Shown here in pieces: positions 48,005-59,167 of a DNA stretch of 64,000 bases. This DNA is from Littorina saxatilis. Lineage: Eukaryota; Mollusca; Gastropoda; Littorinimorpha; Littorinidae. Position 1 is the stretch's first letter. Every line of letters begins with the position of its first letter. The position numbers and the translations under genes are program-made. Below the pieces are notes generated by a model, which did no database searches, was not told the DNA's origin, and saw only the letters and a program-made list of their open reading frames with translations. The DNA lies in the NCBI RefSeq assembly GCF_037325665.1, contig NC_090249.1, positions 64,249,353-64,313,352 on the forward strand, read 5' to 3'.

Positions 48005-48233
48005 TTTGATTGTTTAGCAGCTGAGGATTGCTTGTGCTGTAGACAGTGGTCCTTGCTGACTGGGGAAGGGACTTGTCAAATTGTTTAGCAGCTGAGGATT
48101 GCTTGTGCTGTAGACAGTGGTCCTTGCTGACTGGGGAAGGGACTTGTCAAATTGTTTAGCAGCTGAGGATTGCTTGTGCTGTAGACAGTGGTCCTTGCTG
48201 ACTGGGGAAGGGACTTGTCAAATTGTCATTATA
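48005..48233. repeat. 71-bp triplication
   Basis: Three nearly identical units with TTGTTTAGCAGCTGAGGATT and GACTGGGGAAGGGACTTG. Confidence 0.93.
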
Positions 48234-48334
48234 GTTTTTGAGATGTCCATCAGATGGTCACATTTTCTTCACTTTCTAAGATGAAATCTTTTGCTATTAT
48301 GCATTCTCAATAATTTCTTATTTGCCTGGTCCTT

Positions 48335-48570
48335 TATGTATCAATGTAGTAACTTGCTGAAATATTGATTATACCTAATTTATGTATCAATGTAGTAACT
48401 TGCTGAAATATTGATTATACCTAATTTATGTATCAATGTAGTAACTTGCTGAAATATTGATTATACCTAATTTATGTATCAATGTAGTAACTTGCTGAAA
48501 TATTGATTATACCTAATTTATGTATCAATGTAGTTACTTGCTGAAATATTTGTTTTTCCTTATTTATCTA
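48335..48570. repeat. 46-bp repeat, 5 units
   Basis: The unit contains TTTATGTATCAATGTAGTAA and CTTGCTGAAATATTGATT. Confidence 0.93.
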
Positions 48571-48572
48571 TT

Positions 48573-48980
48573 AGGTCGACCCAGTGGTCTATTAAGTCGA
48601 CCCAGTGGTCTAGTAGGTCGACCCAGTGGTCTATTAAGTCGACCCAGTGGTCTATTAAGTTGACCCAGTGGTCTATTAAGTCGACCCAGTGGTCTAGTAG
48701 GTCGACCCAGTGGTCTATTAAGTCGACCCAGTGGTCTAGTAGGTCGACCCAGTGGTCTATTAAGTCGACCCAGTGGTCTAGTAGGTCGACCCAGTGGTCT
48801 ATTAAGTCGACCCAGTGGTCTAGTAGGTCGACCCAGTGGTCTATTAAGTCGACCCAGTGGTCTAGTAGGTCGACCCAGTGGTCTAGTAGGTCGACCCAGT
48901 GGTCTATTAAGTCGACCCAGTGGTCTAGTAGGTCGACCCAGTGGTCTATTAAGTCGACCCAGTGGTCTAGTAGGTCGACA
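48573..48980. repeat. 21-bp minisatellite, about 19 units
   Basis: The unit GGTCGACCCAGTGGTCTATT alternates between TATTAAG and TAGTAGG forms, giving a 42-bp higher-order unit over most of the array. Confidence 0.95.
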
Positions 48981-49044
48981 GACAGACAAACACTTAAGAT
49001 GCAAATAATGAATGTAATTTTTTTTTTTTTTTCTCTCCCCTCAT

Positions 49045-49112
49045 CGAAGGTTGGTGTCAAACCCGAGAACATGCCCCTAATGGTTTTACCGTGAGGGCAT
49101 TAAACATTACTT
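49045..49112 (+). mobile_element. SINE family 1, 3' fragment
   Basis: GAGAACATGCCCCTAATGG and ACCGTGAGGGCATTAAACAT match the 3' end of the SINE at 47330-47395. A T run and CTCTCCCC precede it. Confidence 0.65.
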
Positions 49113-50880
49113 ATTCCCTCCTCTGCTTCTTTCTCTCTGTAAACGTGTAGGGCTAGTTATTTTTCAGTAACTTACCCAACAACCAAAATCACTTACCCAA
49201 CAACGGGCCCGAATCCTCGATCGCTCACAGGTTGATGAGCTAGACTTTGAGGGAACTACTTTAGCGATTGAAAAGTTCCGAACGCTCTAATGTATATACG
49301 ACATATGCATCTCTAGACCAAACAATACAAACATACTGCATTTAAACTAGCAACTACAGGCTTGAACACATTAATCTGCATATAAAATCCATGAGTTTCT
49401 AACGATGAGGGGGGCGATGCTTTACCACGTGCACCTGGAATGGGCTTTTTGGACGTAACGTGCATGGGAATGGGGAAATTCCCGTCCGTGGAGCTTTTTT
49501 GTAACGTGCAACGTGGATCACAGTGCATGGCACTTTTGGCCTCAACGTGCACGTGCACAGACCCCCCATGGTGACCCTCAACGATCAGTGCAGAGACCCC
49601 CCCATGGTGACCCTCAACGATCAGTGCAGAGAAACTCGCTTTAGATCTCTTATGAGTGCAAGCAAACTTCCAAGGCAAGTAACTCTCGTACCAGTGTCTA
49701 GCGATAAGAGTAGTTCTCCTTCTAAATTTTTTTAACTGAGTTGCTTGGACAAAAGACTGCAATCCGACGGTTAGTTTTTGACAATATTTCATTCTATAAA
49801 CAGATCGCACGCAGTGCACACATCTCATCAATTTAAAGAACATACAGCGGTTTCATACATTATTTTGCCCCAGAAAACTGAACTTCATACAGTTTTTAAC
49901 GTTGGAACACATGTGCAAAAGTTCGTCTGCTAATCCCATTCGAAGAAAGAACATTTCCTAAGCGATACCAAAACATGAACAGAACACACACTATCTGCCT
50001 TTACCGCCACAGCAGAATAACAGCATAACTGTGTACTTGATTTTAGTCCAAAACAGGGAAACTGACAAGAAGTGTTGACAGAATTGAATGATTTTCCCTG
50101 AACTATACAACCGCGCATTATTTAATCGCGTGCGCAGGTAGACTGGTTGAGTGAATAGGATTTGATCAAACTTTCGCACTAAAACTCCTCTTTTCTTTGA
50201 ACAACTGAAGAAAGGAGGAATAAAGAGGTAAAATACCTCGTCTCAGTGATTATTATAATGAAGCTCGCATTTTTCATGATCCGCTAACTTCGACCATTAT
50301 TTTTAATAATCACTGAGACTCGGCATGTAACCTCTACTTATCATGCAGACATGGTTACTCTAATTTCCATATGTGTACCAAGTGTAAGTGTGCCAAGATG
50401 TTAAGTGTAATGTGTACTAAGTGTAAGTGTGCCAAGATGTTAAGTGTAATGTCAAACACATGTTTATGAAGTGTAAGAGTTTTATATATTATTATTATTT
50501 TTTTAATATGAAAAGGAATCATGTAAAGTATTGTAAGCATTGGGCTGAATGCTGAAATTATGTAATGTATGGTAAGCATTCGGCTCAAAACATTCCGTCC
50601 TCTCGATTCAAGTGCATGAGTATGAACTATTATACTTTGATGGTGAAGCAGCTCTGTTCGCAGCTTTCATTTATTTCTGAGTTTATTGTTTGTGTGCCTG
50701 TGATATTTTGAAATTTTTCTTTCATCATTAGGGTAAATCCCTTTGTCTTCAGTTTGTTCTTATGAAGAACAATCATTGTTAATTGTGTACTTGAGCACTC
50801 GTATTTTTTTTAGTACATGTACAACATGTATTGTGCTAAATTCTTCTATTTTTCTCAACAATTCTCATAGCACTGGCAGC
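49113..50880. other. Intergenic sequence with short duplications and a hairpin
   Basis: A ~45-bp direct duplication (CCATGGTGACCCTCAACGAT) lies at about 49557-49630. Arms 50240-50255 (GTCTCAGTGATTATTA) and 50304-50319 form a 16-bp perfect hairpin stem. At 50373-50450 AAGTGTAAGTGTGCCAAGAT is doubled. No gene is seen. Confidence 0.6.
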
Positions 50881-50894
50881 CCAGTGGCATTGTT

Positions 50895-51490
50895 TGGCTT
50901 TCAGGTTTGATACAATCATACAATTGAGGATGGAAGTTGCTTTCAGGTTTGATACAATCATACAATTGAGGATAGAAGTTGCTTTCAGGTTTGATACAAT
51001 CATACAATTGAGGATGGAAGTTGCTTTCAGGTTTGATACAATCATACAATTGAGGATGGAAGTTGCTTTCAGGTTTGATACAATCATACAATTGAGGATA
51101 GAAGTTGCTTTCAGGTTTGATACAATCATACAATTGAGGATGGAAGTTGCTTTCAGGTTTGATACAATCATACAATTGAGGATGGAAGTTGCTTTCAGGT
51201 TTGATACAATCATACAATTGAGGATGGAAGTTGCTTTCAGGTTTGATACAATCATACAATTGAGGATGGAAGTTGCTTTCAGGTTTGATACAATCATACA
51301 ATTGAGGATGGAAGTTGCTTTCAGGTTTGATACAATCACACAATTGAGGATGGAAGTTGCTTTCAGGTTTGATACAATCATACAATTGAGGATGGAAGTT
51401 GCTTTCAGGTTTGATACAATCATACAATTGAGGATGGAAGTTGCTTTCAGGTTTGATACAATCATACAATTGAGGATGGAAGTTGCTTGT
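50895..51490. repeat. 42-bp minisatellite, about 14 units
   Basis: The unit contains TTGCTTTCAGGTTTGATACA and ATCATACAATTGAGGATGGA. Copies are nearly identical. TTGCTTTCAG is acceptor-like and frames stay open on both strands, but I found no link to a gene. Confidence 0.95.
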
Positions 51491-51534
51491 TTTGTTTTAA
51501 TGTAGGTGTCAGGAGATTGGTTCCGCATACACTT

Positions 51535-51705
51535 TCTACTGAGTGCTTATGTCCCATTGTTTCTCAGATCATGCAGTCAAGATTATAGTGTTACCGAGTG
51601 CTTACGTCCCCTTGTTTCTCAGATCATGCAGTCAAGATTATAGTGTTACTGAGTGCTTACGTCCCCTTGTTTCTCAGATCATGCAGTCAAGATTATAGTG
51701 TTCAA
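51535..51705. repeat. ~57-bp repeat, 3 units
   Basis: The unit contains GAGTGCTTACGTCCCCTTGT and CAGATCATGCAGTCAAGATT. Confidence 0.92.
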
Positions 51706-51804
51706 TGTTGGTTGTATATCACAAAATTTAGCATTCAGCCTTTATATTCATACATATCTGTTAATGTGAAAACATTCCATTAAATTGACCTTTCTAAATT
51801 AAAA

Positions 51805-52060
51805 AAACAGAAAGGTAGGTTGTTGGAACGTTTGTTATTGTTGGAACGTTTGTTATTGTTGGAACGTTTGTTATTGTTGGAACGTTTGTTATTGACAAAA
51901 CAATACATTCACAAATATATCGACCCAACGGTCTTGCACAGACAAACAATTGATAACAAAAACTTATCTGGCTGATTTTTTCTTCCGCCTGCCACGAATA
52001 ATAAATAAATAATAAATAAACAATAACAAACGTTCCAACAACCTACCTTTCTTGTTTTTT
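51805..52060. mobile_element. MITE with ~35-bp terminal inverted repeats
   Basis: Left AAAGGTAGGTTGTTGGAACG and right CGTTCCAACAACCTACCTTT are complementary, extending into GTTTGTTATTG. In the left arm TTGTTGGAACGTTTGTTA is expanded to 4 tandem copies. The inside has (AATAAATA)n and no ORF. Confidence 0.8.
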
Positions 52061-52261
52061 GATTCTGAAATTTGGAACGTTGGCAGTCTCTTTGTTTTTG
52101 GATTTATTTGACCTTCTGAAACCAAAATATGTGACGAAAGCATTGCAGGAGAAAGAAAACTTTAAAGCTCAGAAATGTACCCTTACTTTATTAAAGTTAA
52201 TAAAAACAAAACAAAAACAGTATTGATAACTTAACTGTTCATATATCTAATATATAAAGCT

Positions 52262-52351
<90 letters not shown>
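52262..52351. repeat. (TG)n microsatellite
   Basis: About 43 uninterrupted TG units after AAAGCTTGCG. Confidence 0.98.
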
Positions 52352-52352
<1 letters not shown>

Positions 52353-52806
52353 TAGCTGAAGGCTCCAAAACTGATGCAACAATTTCGATGGAAATCGTGG
52401 AGTAAGTTCATTGTTACTCGATTTGTGATATTGTGACGTACTTATCAAACTTGAAACTTATGAAGACTCTTTGAAAACAGAGGAAAAGAGTAGCTATCCT
52501 TTGAGCCATCGAAAAACCTGGTAGTCCGGGCGCATGAGCACGAGTGGTTGAAAACGGTAGGTTTTTGCGTACATTTTCAGGGGTATCATGACAACACACG
52601 CTGAATACAAGCAATGATTTGGTGAAGTGAAACTTTTAGCAGCTTACGCCTACATTTCACCCATACTTTGGATAACATTTTGAATCATTACAGGAATTTA
52701 CACAGATATTATGCCTAATGTCAGAAAATGTTTTAAAACCCACCACAGCTTTGTTAACTTACATTTAAAAACAATAAAAGCAGGTGATTGGACAAGACTC
52801 GCCTTT

Positions 52807-53619
52807 GTAAAGCCCGTCTTTAATTGAGCTCAAAGTCGACTTGACGAAGCTTCGCAAAATCTTTGTCCCGAAAACCCGCAGCTACCGCGTGGTACTTTGA
52901 GCCCTACTTTGCTTCGCAAGTTTTGACATGCGAAGCTTCACCGTTGCTCGCAACAAAGTTGCTTTTTTGTCTGAAGAGTGCTTTTTTGTCTGAAGAGTGC
53001 TTTTCGATTCAAGATGAAAGAAGAAATCAGACTCAATACCGGACTTTGGTTGACCCAGACTACAAGAACTAACATCCTACCTGTATTATTTCATATACCG
53101 GAGTGAAGAATGAATTGATGGACTTTGGTTGACCCAGACTACAAGAACTAACATCCTACCTGTATTATTTCATATACCGGAGTGAAGAATGAATTGATGG
53201 ACTTTGGTTGACCCAAACTACAAGAACTAACATCCTACCTGTTTTATTTCATACTGCGATGCATTGACATGTTGAATAAAACTCCAAATCCCGGTGCTCA
53301 CGCCGACTGGCCCGGGCCGTGCTCAGTAGACAAAATAGAACAAATAACTATGTGTTACATTTAACTTGCGTAATCATCAAGTACGTAAAGTACAATTTGT
53401 GACGTAAAGTACTCGGAAAGAAGCACATCACGCGCTGGTCGAGACTACTAACAGCCATGCATAGGCATACGCACATGCGCTTCCTGGCTAATAAGATTTA
53501 AGATGCCAAGACAAGAAAAGATAACTCTCTTCTCCGCCATAGTGCCTTCCCTTGGACTTCATGAAAGCTTTGATGAATTCTAGTTCCGGTAGCTTCGTCC
53601 AATTAAGGACGGGCTTTAC
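52807..53619. mobile_element. Non-autonomous element with 20-bp terminal inverted repeats
   Basis: GTAAAGCCCGTCTTTAATTG at the left is mirrored by 53600-53619 with one mismatch. Motifs GACGAAGCT recur inside both ends. A 77-bp triplication (GACTTTGGTTGACCCA) lies at 53040-53270. No transposase is visible. Confidence 0.7.
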
Positions 53620-53624
53620 CCACG

Positions 53625-54195
53625 CCCCTCCCTGAACCACCTTGCCCCTCCCTGAATCACCTTGCCCCTCCCTGAATCACCTTGCCCCTCCGGCTCCCTG
53701 AACCACCTTACCCCTTACCCTCCCTGAACCACCTTGCCCCTCCCTGAACCACCTTACCCCTTACCCTCCCTGAACCACCTTGCCCCTCCCTGAACCACCT
53801 TACCCCTTACCCTCCCTGAACCACCTTGCCCCTCCCTGAACTACCTTACCCCTTACCCTCCCTGAACCACCTTGCCCCTCCCTGAACTACCTTACCCCTT
53901 ACCCTCCCTGAACCACCGTGCCCCTTACCCTCCCTGAACCACCTTGCCCCTTACCCTCCCTGAACCACCTTGCCCCTTACCCTCCCTGAACCACCTTACC
54001 CCTTACCCTCCCTGAACCACATTGCCCCTCACTGAACCACCTTGCCCCTCCCTGAACCCTTACCCACGCCCCTCCCTGAACCACCTTACCCCTTACCCTC
54101 CCTGAACCACCTTGCCCCTCCCTGAACCACCTTACCCCTTACCCTCCCTGAACCACCTTGCCCCTCCCTGAACCACCTTGCCCCTTACCCTCCTT
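53625..54195. repeat. Compound ~20/45-bp minisatellite
   Basis: Units of CCCTCCCTGAACCACCTTGC, some extended by CCCTTA, repeat about 26 times. The array abuts the inverted-repeat element on its left. Confidence 0.92.
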
Positions 54196-54595
54196 TTTAA
54201 GACCCTATACCCCAATAAGACATTTTGAAGACCCTGTTTTGTAAGATATTGTGTTGAGAACCTCTGTGAGTTTACCCTATTAAAAGACCCTATACCCCAA
54301 TAAGAAATTTTGAAGACCCTGTTTTCTGAGACATTGTGTTGAGAACCTCTGTGAGTTTACCCCATTAAAAGACCCTATACCCCAATATGACATTTTGAAG
54401 ACCCTGTTTTCTGAGATATTGTGTAAGTTTACCCCATTAAAAGACCCTATACCCCAATAAGACATTTTGAAGACCCTGTTTTCTGAGATATTGTGTTGAG
54501 AACCTGTCAGTGAGTTTACCCCATTAAAAGACCCTATTATACCCCAATAAGACATTTTGAAGACCCTGTTTTCTGAGATTGTGTTGAGGGGGGAA
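54196..54595. repeat. ~85-bp repeat, 5 units
   Basis: The unit contains AAGACCCTATACCCCAATAA, GACATTTTGAAGACCCTG and GAGTTTACCCCATTAAA. The third unit has a ~20-bp deletion. Confidence 0.92.
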
Positions 54596-55002
54596 CTTCG
54601 AAATTTCTAGAAATCTGAAATGGAGTAAACTCTGTGTGGGGTGTGTACTTGGGTGTGTACTTTTTCCGACAAAAATGTCTGCAAACTGCCCGTTATTTCT
54701 CAAAAAGCCAAAAAGCGGTATGCCTAGAGGGCGCCTATAGAAGTTACTGCATTCCGTCGCAATACACAACGGATCTATTCTTGTATTCAGCCTCTCTTGG
54801 GCTGTTTGTTGGTAGCTAGCCTACTGACAAAGCTTGGGTTTTCAGTGGAAGGATCTGACTACTCTTTCTGCCATTACATTATAGACAGCCTTACTAATAG
54901 AGAAATTGAGATTATAAGGGCTAGAAGCCCAAGACAGTCAATCTGAAGTTAGGCACTTCCACTTATTGCCAAGCGGCAAGCAAGCAGATTTCTCTGTTCA
55001 AA

Positions 55003-55218
55003 ATGGATGAAGCGCGTCTTGTAAGAGGTGACAGAGGGGGGAATATTTTGATTTTGAGAAGCTTCCATTTTGATAAACACCAGAACAGAGGTGATAATAG
55101 TCATTGGCGCTGCTCGAACAAGAATTGTAGAGCAAAGTTGACTACCAATATTGTCGAACTGGCGGACGGTGTGGAAAACAACATCCGGGTGACAAGACAC
55201 GTGTGGCATGACATGTGA
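55003..55218 (+). CDS. FLYWCH-type zinc finger ORF, 71 residues
   Basis: The ORF starts at ATGGATGAA in a good context (AAAATGG). After GGNILILRSFHFDKH, HWRCSNKNCRAKLTT gives the W-x-C and C spacing of FLYWCH fingers. HVWH at the end would supply the histidine ligands (usual form H-x-H). FLYWCH domains occur in DNA-binding proteins and MULE-type transposases. The ORF stops directly after the finger, so it is a small single-finger protein, a first exon or a fragment. The sequence after the stop is a GACATATGGCATGACA repeat. Confidence 0.6.
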   Translation: MDEARLVRGDRGGNILILRSFHFDKHQNRGDNSHWRCSNKNCRAKLTTNIVELADGVENNIRVTRHVWHDM

Positions 55219-55300
55219 AATGACATATGGCATGACACATGACCTGACATATTAGGACATATGGCATGACATGACACATAGTATGACTGGAGGAACATAG
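55196..55300. repeat. Irregular CATGACA repeat at the FLYWCH ORF end
   Basis: GGCATGACATG, ATATGGCATGACAC and similar words recur about 5 times. The first copy covers the last codons and stop of the FLYWCH ORF. Confidence 0.75.
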
Positions 55301-55324
55301 ACCTGGGGGAACATAGACATGCTC

Positions 55325-55600
55325 CCGCAAGAGCCTGTGTAAAACAACCCATTTTGGTCGGCCCCTAACCCTAACCCGCAAGAACCCTGTGTAAAACAAC
55401 CCCTTTTGGTCGGCCCCTAACCCTAACCCTAACCCGCAAGAACCTGTGTAAAACAACCCCTTTTGGTCGGCCCCTAACCCTAACCCGCAAGAACCTGTGT
55501 AAAACAACCCCTTTTGGTCGGCCCTTAACCCTAACCCTAACCCGCAAGAACCTGTCTAAAACAACCCCTTGTGGTCGGCCCCTAACCCTAACCCCTCGCG
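55325..55600. repeat. ~52-bp repeat with telomere-type CCCTAA runs, 5 units
   Basis: The unit contains CCCCTAACCCTAACCCGCAA and CCTGTGTAAAACAACCCC. The CCCTAA count varies between 2 and 3 per unit. CCCTAA is the animal telomere repeat (TTAGGG) on the other strand. Confidence 0.9.
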
Positions 55601-55721
55601 TATAGACAGGTTGGACTGTACAGTAACTTAAAAGTACAATAAATAAAATGCATTTTGAGCTCAGCAATCCACCTGTACTCAAATCATACAGCAAATAATG
55701 CAAACTTATCTATTGAATACT

Positions 55722-55750
55722 TCGTTCACACACACACACACACACACACA
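55722..55750. repeat. (CA)n microsatellite
   Basis: About 14 CA units. Confidence 0.95.
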
Positions 55751-57475
55751 TGTAAAGCCGAGCGGTGGTAGCTTTACGGAAACGTTAACTGTCTGTGTCT
55801 AAGATGTTACCGTGCGTGTGTTTTTAAAAGGCATTTGTCAGGATGGCATTCAAACCACACGCACCGGACGAACAGACGAACAAAATACTTCCGACACCAA
55901 ATATAAAGACGACAAGGGTGCGATAGGGTTCCAAATTGTATTCAAACCAAAACAACAATCATAAAACATACATGGGCTACGTGAGTTCTTCCATAGAAAA
56001 TATATCTATACAAAATCCAGGTTGGCTTTAATACAGTCTAAACACTACACTAACAAATAAAATCTAAGTCTTTAAAATGCTGGAAAATCGGGCATGACCC
56101 GTAGGTACCCTAGCGATCTAACTTACTCTTTGAAAACAAAACCTAAGTCCTAATCTGGATGAAAAATCGGGCAGGGGTTCGGGGCCTGGACAAAATCGAG
56201 TGACGCCACTCGATCACCGCGTGTTGGTAACCTTTAGAGTAGCGCGCACTACCCTAATGAGCCTTGTGGTAACCGAGTGAACAGCGCGCACTGCTCACTA
56301 TTGCCAGTAGGACAAGAGTTGCGTATCGAGGACATGGTCTGTCAGGTCAGGCACTAAGGCACACATACCATCCAAACCACACGCAAATCTGAGGAGAAGC
56401 ACCAAGCATAAGGAAAGATTCCCACACCTTTAACCCAGCTCAATGCAACTCCTCCGTGGTAGTTTTGATGACCCTGACTCTAAAACAGGGGAGACGCATG
56501 TTTCAGGCACTTATTAGGCACCCTACTCTCTCACACGTCTCTTTGAGGAGAAGCACCAAGCATAAGGAAAGGTTCCCACACCTTTAACCCAGCTCAATGC
56601 AACTCCTCCTGACCTCACGGGGACAGGGGTCTTTTATAGCTAACGGGGTTTCCTCCCACGTCACCTTAGCAGGACCAATGAGAATCCCGCTCTGGCAGCG
56701 CGGGAGCAAAAAGGGAGGGGAGGTGGAGGGCTCTGAGCCTGCTGTCAGCCTCCTTACAAACTGAAGTCGAATCCCTCAAACATACACCAAAGTTCTTCTA
56801 TTAAGAAAACCCACATAAAAATAATGTACACACATATGTCATTAAACAACAAACCTTACAACGTATCTGTAGATACCAAACACTTGTAGGTAGACAAAAA
56901 CGCAGACGAACTGCAAAACTTCCAGTTACACTCTGTCTCTCAAAGACTGAGCAATTATGTTCACGCAAAAATGCTTCCTCTCTAACATACGAAACGTCCG
57001 CTAGACGTTCATATCAAACGGCAAATCCATGCCCATAAAAACCCCGCAAAACGCTGCGTGCTCAAAACAATAACGGCCATTGCCGTAACAAAACATCGGC
57101 ATACCCCGGTTTCATCCGTCTTTATACATTTGCATCAGCCACATATATGATTAACATAGCGCCTACATTCTACTGAATACATATATTGAATATACGAACA
57201 AAAAGGGACACCAAAAACAAGAATGGCAAAATAACATAGGGAGAAAGAGAGTACGTGTTTGGGAACATAGCAGCAGAACACGTCAAGCATAATAATCAAC
57301 AAACGAAAGAGAGGGTAAAAAGAACATGCCTCTCTTCATAAAAACCTTCCTAAAAACTGATCGTCAAACTTAACAAAGATGGTCCTAAAACAAAAAGGGA
57401 CTTTATGTGTTATGTTCAAAAACGGCCCTGTAATCAAAACATTGCAAGAAAGGCGGGGCAAAGAAGACTCTAAAA
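55751..57475. other. A/C-rich block, unclassified
   Basis: No coding similarity was found. It opens near TGTAAAGC with its complement GCTTTAC 20 bp on. A direct repeat of ~65 bp (GAGGAGAAGCACCAAGCATA) lies at about 56391-56455 and 56543-56607. A possible minus-strand promoter is listed separately. It may be a decayed mobile element. Confidence 0.4.
56605..56680 (-). promoter_or_regulatory. Possible minus-strand core promoter
   Basis: Reading the minus strand: ATTGG (56679-56675), TGACGTG, a CRE-like motif (56664-56658), and TATAAAAG (56638-56631). The spacing suits a TATA promoter with a start near 56605, which would fall in the ~65-bp direct repeat. No downstream ORF was recognised. Confidence 0.3.
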
Positions 57476-57479
57476 TCTC

Positions 57480-58480
57480 CAAGTCGAATCATTTCCTACG
57501 GCTATAGGGAAAGGGGGGGGGGGGGGTATAAAGTCCAGTTGCGGGAGGGGGAGGGGACTAGAGCGACAGCTCGGTTTCCCAGGGCCAGCCCCGCTCGCCT
57601 TACCAACACATGTGAAAGCAATTAAATCGCTCGGTACCGGAGTTTTGCTAAGGAATAGAGCAAAACTCAGATCTGGCAGCATAAAAGCGGTCAGCTTAAA
57701 ATGACCTACTTTCTCTGCTCAAGACACGGGCTATCCGTACTGTATCCCCTCTTGTACACACTTGGTTTACTCTCTTTGTACATCATCAATATTATATGAT
57801 TAACGTAAAAATACATGTATCTTACATGTATCGAATATATGAATATCAAGGAAAAGGGTGCAGAATAAAAGAAAGGAGCAAGAGAGAGAGAGAGAGTGTG
57901 CGTGCATGCGCACGTATGTGTGCAGAGGCAAAAAGAACACTAACTCCATTCTTAGCAACCTAAAGGAAGGGGAGAAAGAATGTGTTGCATCCGAAAGCGA
58001 GATGATTAAAACGTCATTAGAATATTCCAAAACTCAAATGTTTGTCACTCTGTACCGTACAACTAGGAGAGTTGCCAGCTCAGCCATTTCGGTCTTTTAT
58101 CTTGGGGAGGGGCGGAGAGAGGGGGGGGGGGGGGGGAAGGCTGGAACAAAGACCATGCCGTGGTCAGTCCGCTATCTGCCGACCCCGCTGTGCACCGACA
58201 GAGAGTCTAAGAGCAAAAGAAAAGGGGGGAGGGGGGGGGTGTGCTTGGGGCCCAGAGCAACTGCCTCTCGGGGTCAGCTTGCCCTGTTCAAGTCCGGTCA
58301 GGTCGGGGCCAGTGCTACAGATGCAAGCGATTAACCGCTTGGCACCAAAGTCTTGCTAAGAGAAAGAGGAAAAACCCAATTCTGGTGCACACAAGTTGTC
58401 GGGTTAAAGTGACCTATTTATGCACTGGCGATTTGTACTGGATGCCCTTTTGTACTATTACGCTTTACAGGACTTTCATT
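57480..58480. repeat. Two diverged copies of a ~320-bp repeat
   Basis: 57500-57790 and 58090-58480 share the order G-rich run, CCAG, GC(A/G)ATTAA, TTTTGCTAAG / TCTTGCTAAG, TTAAA(A/G)TGACCTA and CTTTTGTAC / CTCTTGTAC with many differences. An old duplication is likely. Between them lie (GA)n at 57880-57897 and unremarkable sequence. Confidence 0.55.
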
Positions 58481-58614
58481 TGGGGAAATAAGAAATACGA
58501 AAAAAAGAACCATAGGTGTACTGCACTTTTCTCCACACACACACACACACACACATACACACCACACTGCTCAGATTGTCAATCTCATACTGGATGTACA
58601 TTTGGAGAAAACTT

Positions 58615-59036
58615 GATACTGACATGCTTCTGTCTGTCTGTCTTTGCACAGCATGTTGGTCGTCCCAGTCACACATACAATACAAAGGATACTGACATGC
58701 TTCTGTCTGTCTTTGCACAGCATGTTGGTCGTCCCAGTCACACATACAATACAAAGGATACTGACATGCTTCTGTCTGTCTTTGCACAGCATTTTGGTCG
58801 TCCCAGTCACACATACAATACAAAGGATACTGACATGCTTCTGTCTGTCTTTGCACAGCATGTTGGTCGTCCCAGTCACACATACAATACAAAGGATACT
58901 GACATGCTTCTGTCTGTCTTTGCACAGCATGTTGGTCGTCCCAGTCACACATACAATACAAAGGATACTGACATGCTTCTGTCTGTCTTTGCACAGCATG
59001 TTGGTCGTCCCAGCCACACATACAATACAAAGGAGA
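58615..59036. repeat. 69-bp minisatellite, 6 units
   Basis: The unit contains ACTGACATGCTTCTGTCTGT, TTTGCACAGCATGTTGGTCG and ACACATACAATACAAAGG. CTGTCTGTCTTTGCACAG is a strong acceptor-like motif in every unit and the frame is open on both strands. No exon was identified beside it. Confidence 0.93.
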
Positions 59037-59161
59037 AAACTATCACAATACATGTTGTCTCTACCTGGCTTTCTCTAAAGCACGCAGAATGAGCCGCCTT
59101 TCTCACCACCAGACTCAGTCATCAAGAAGCCCTCAAACACTGCACTTTGTGAGACTTTGAA

Positions 59162-59167
59162 TTTATT
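59162..59167 (-). terminator. Candidate poly-A signal of the SLC37A gene
   Basis: TTTATT on the plus strand is AATAAA on the minus strand, about 1.1 kb after the SLC37A stop codon. It is the nearest clear one I noticed; untested. Confidence 0.3.

Noticed and set aside
55751-57475. LTR element suggested by TATA box and direct repeats
   Set aside because: The ~65-bp direct repeats are only 150 bp apart and no coding part, primer site or matching ends were seen. Left as unclassified.
57858-58334. 158-codon plus-strand frame
   Set aside because: It runs through (GA)n and poly-G stretches in a diverged repeat. Composition is low complexity and no homology was seen.
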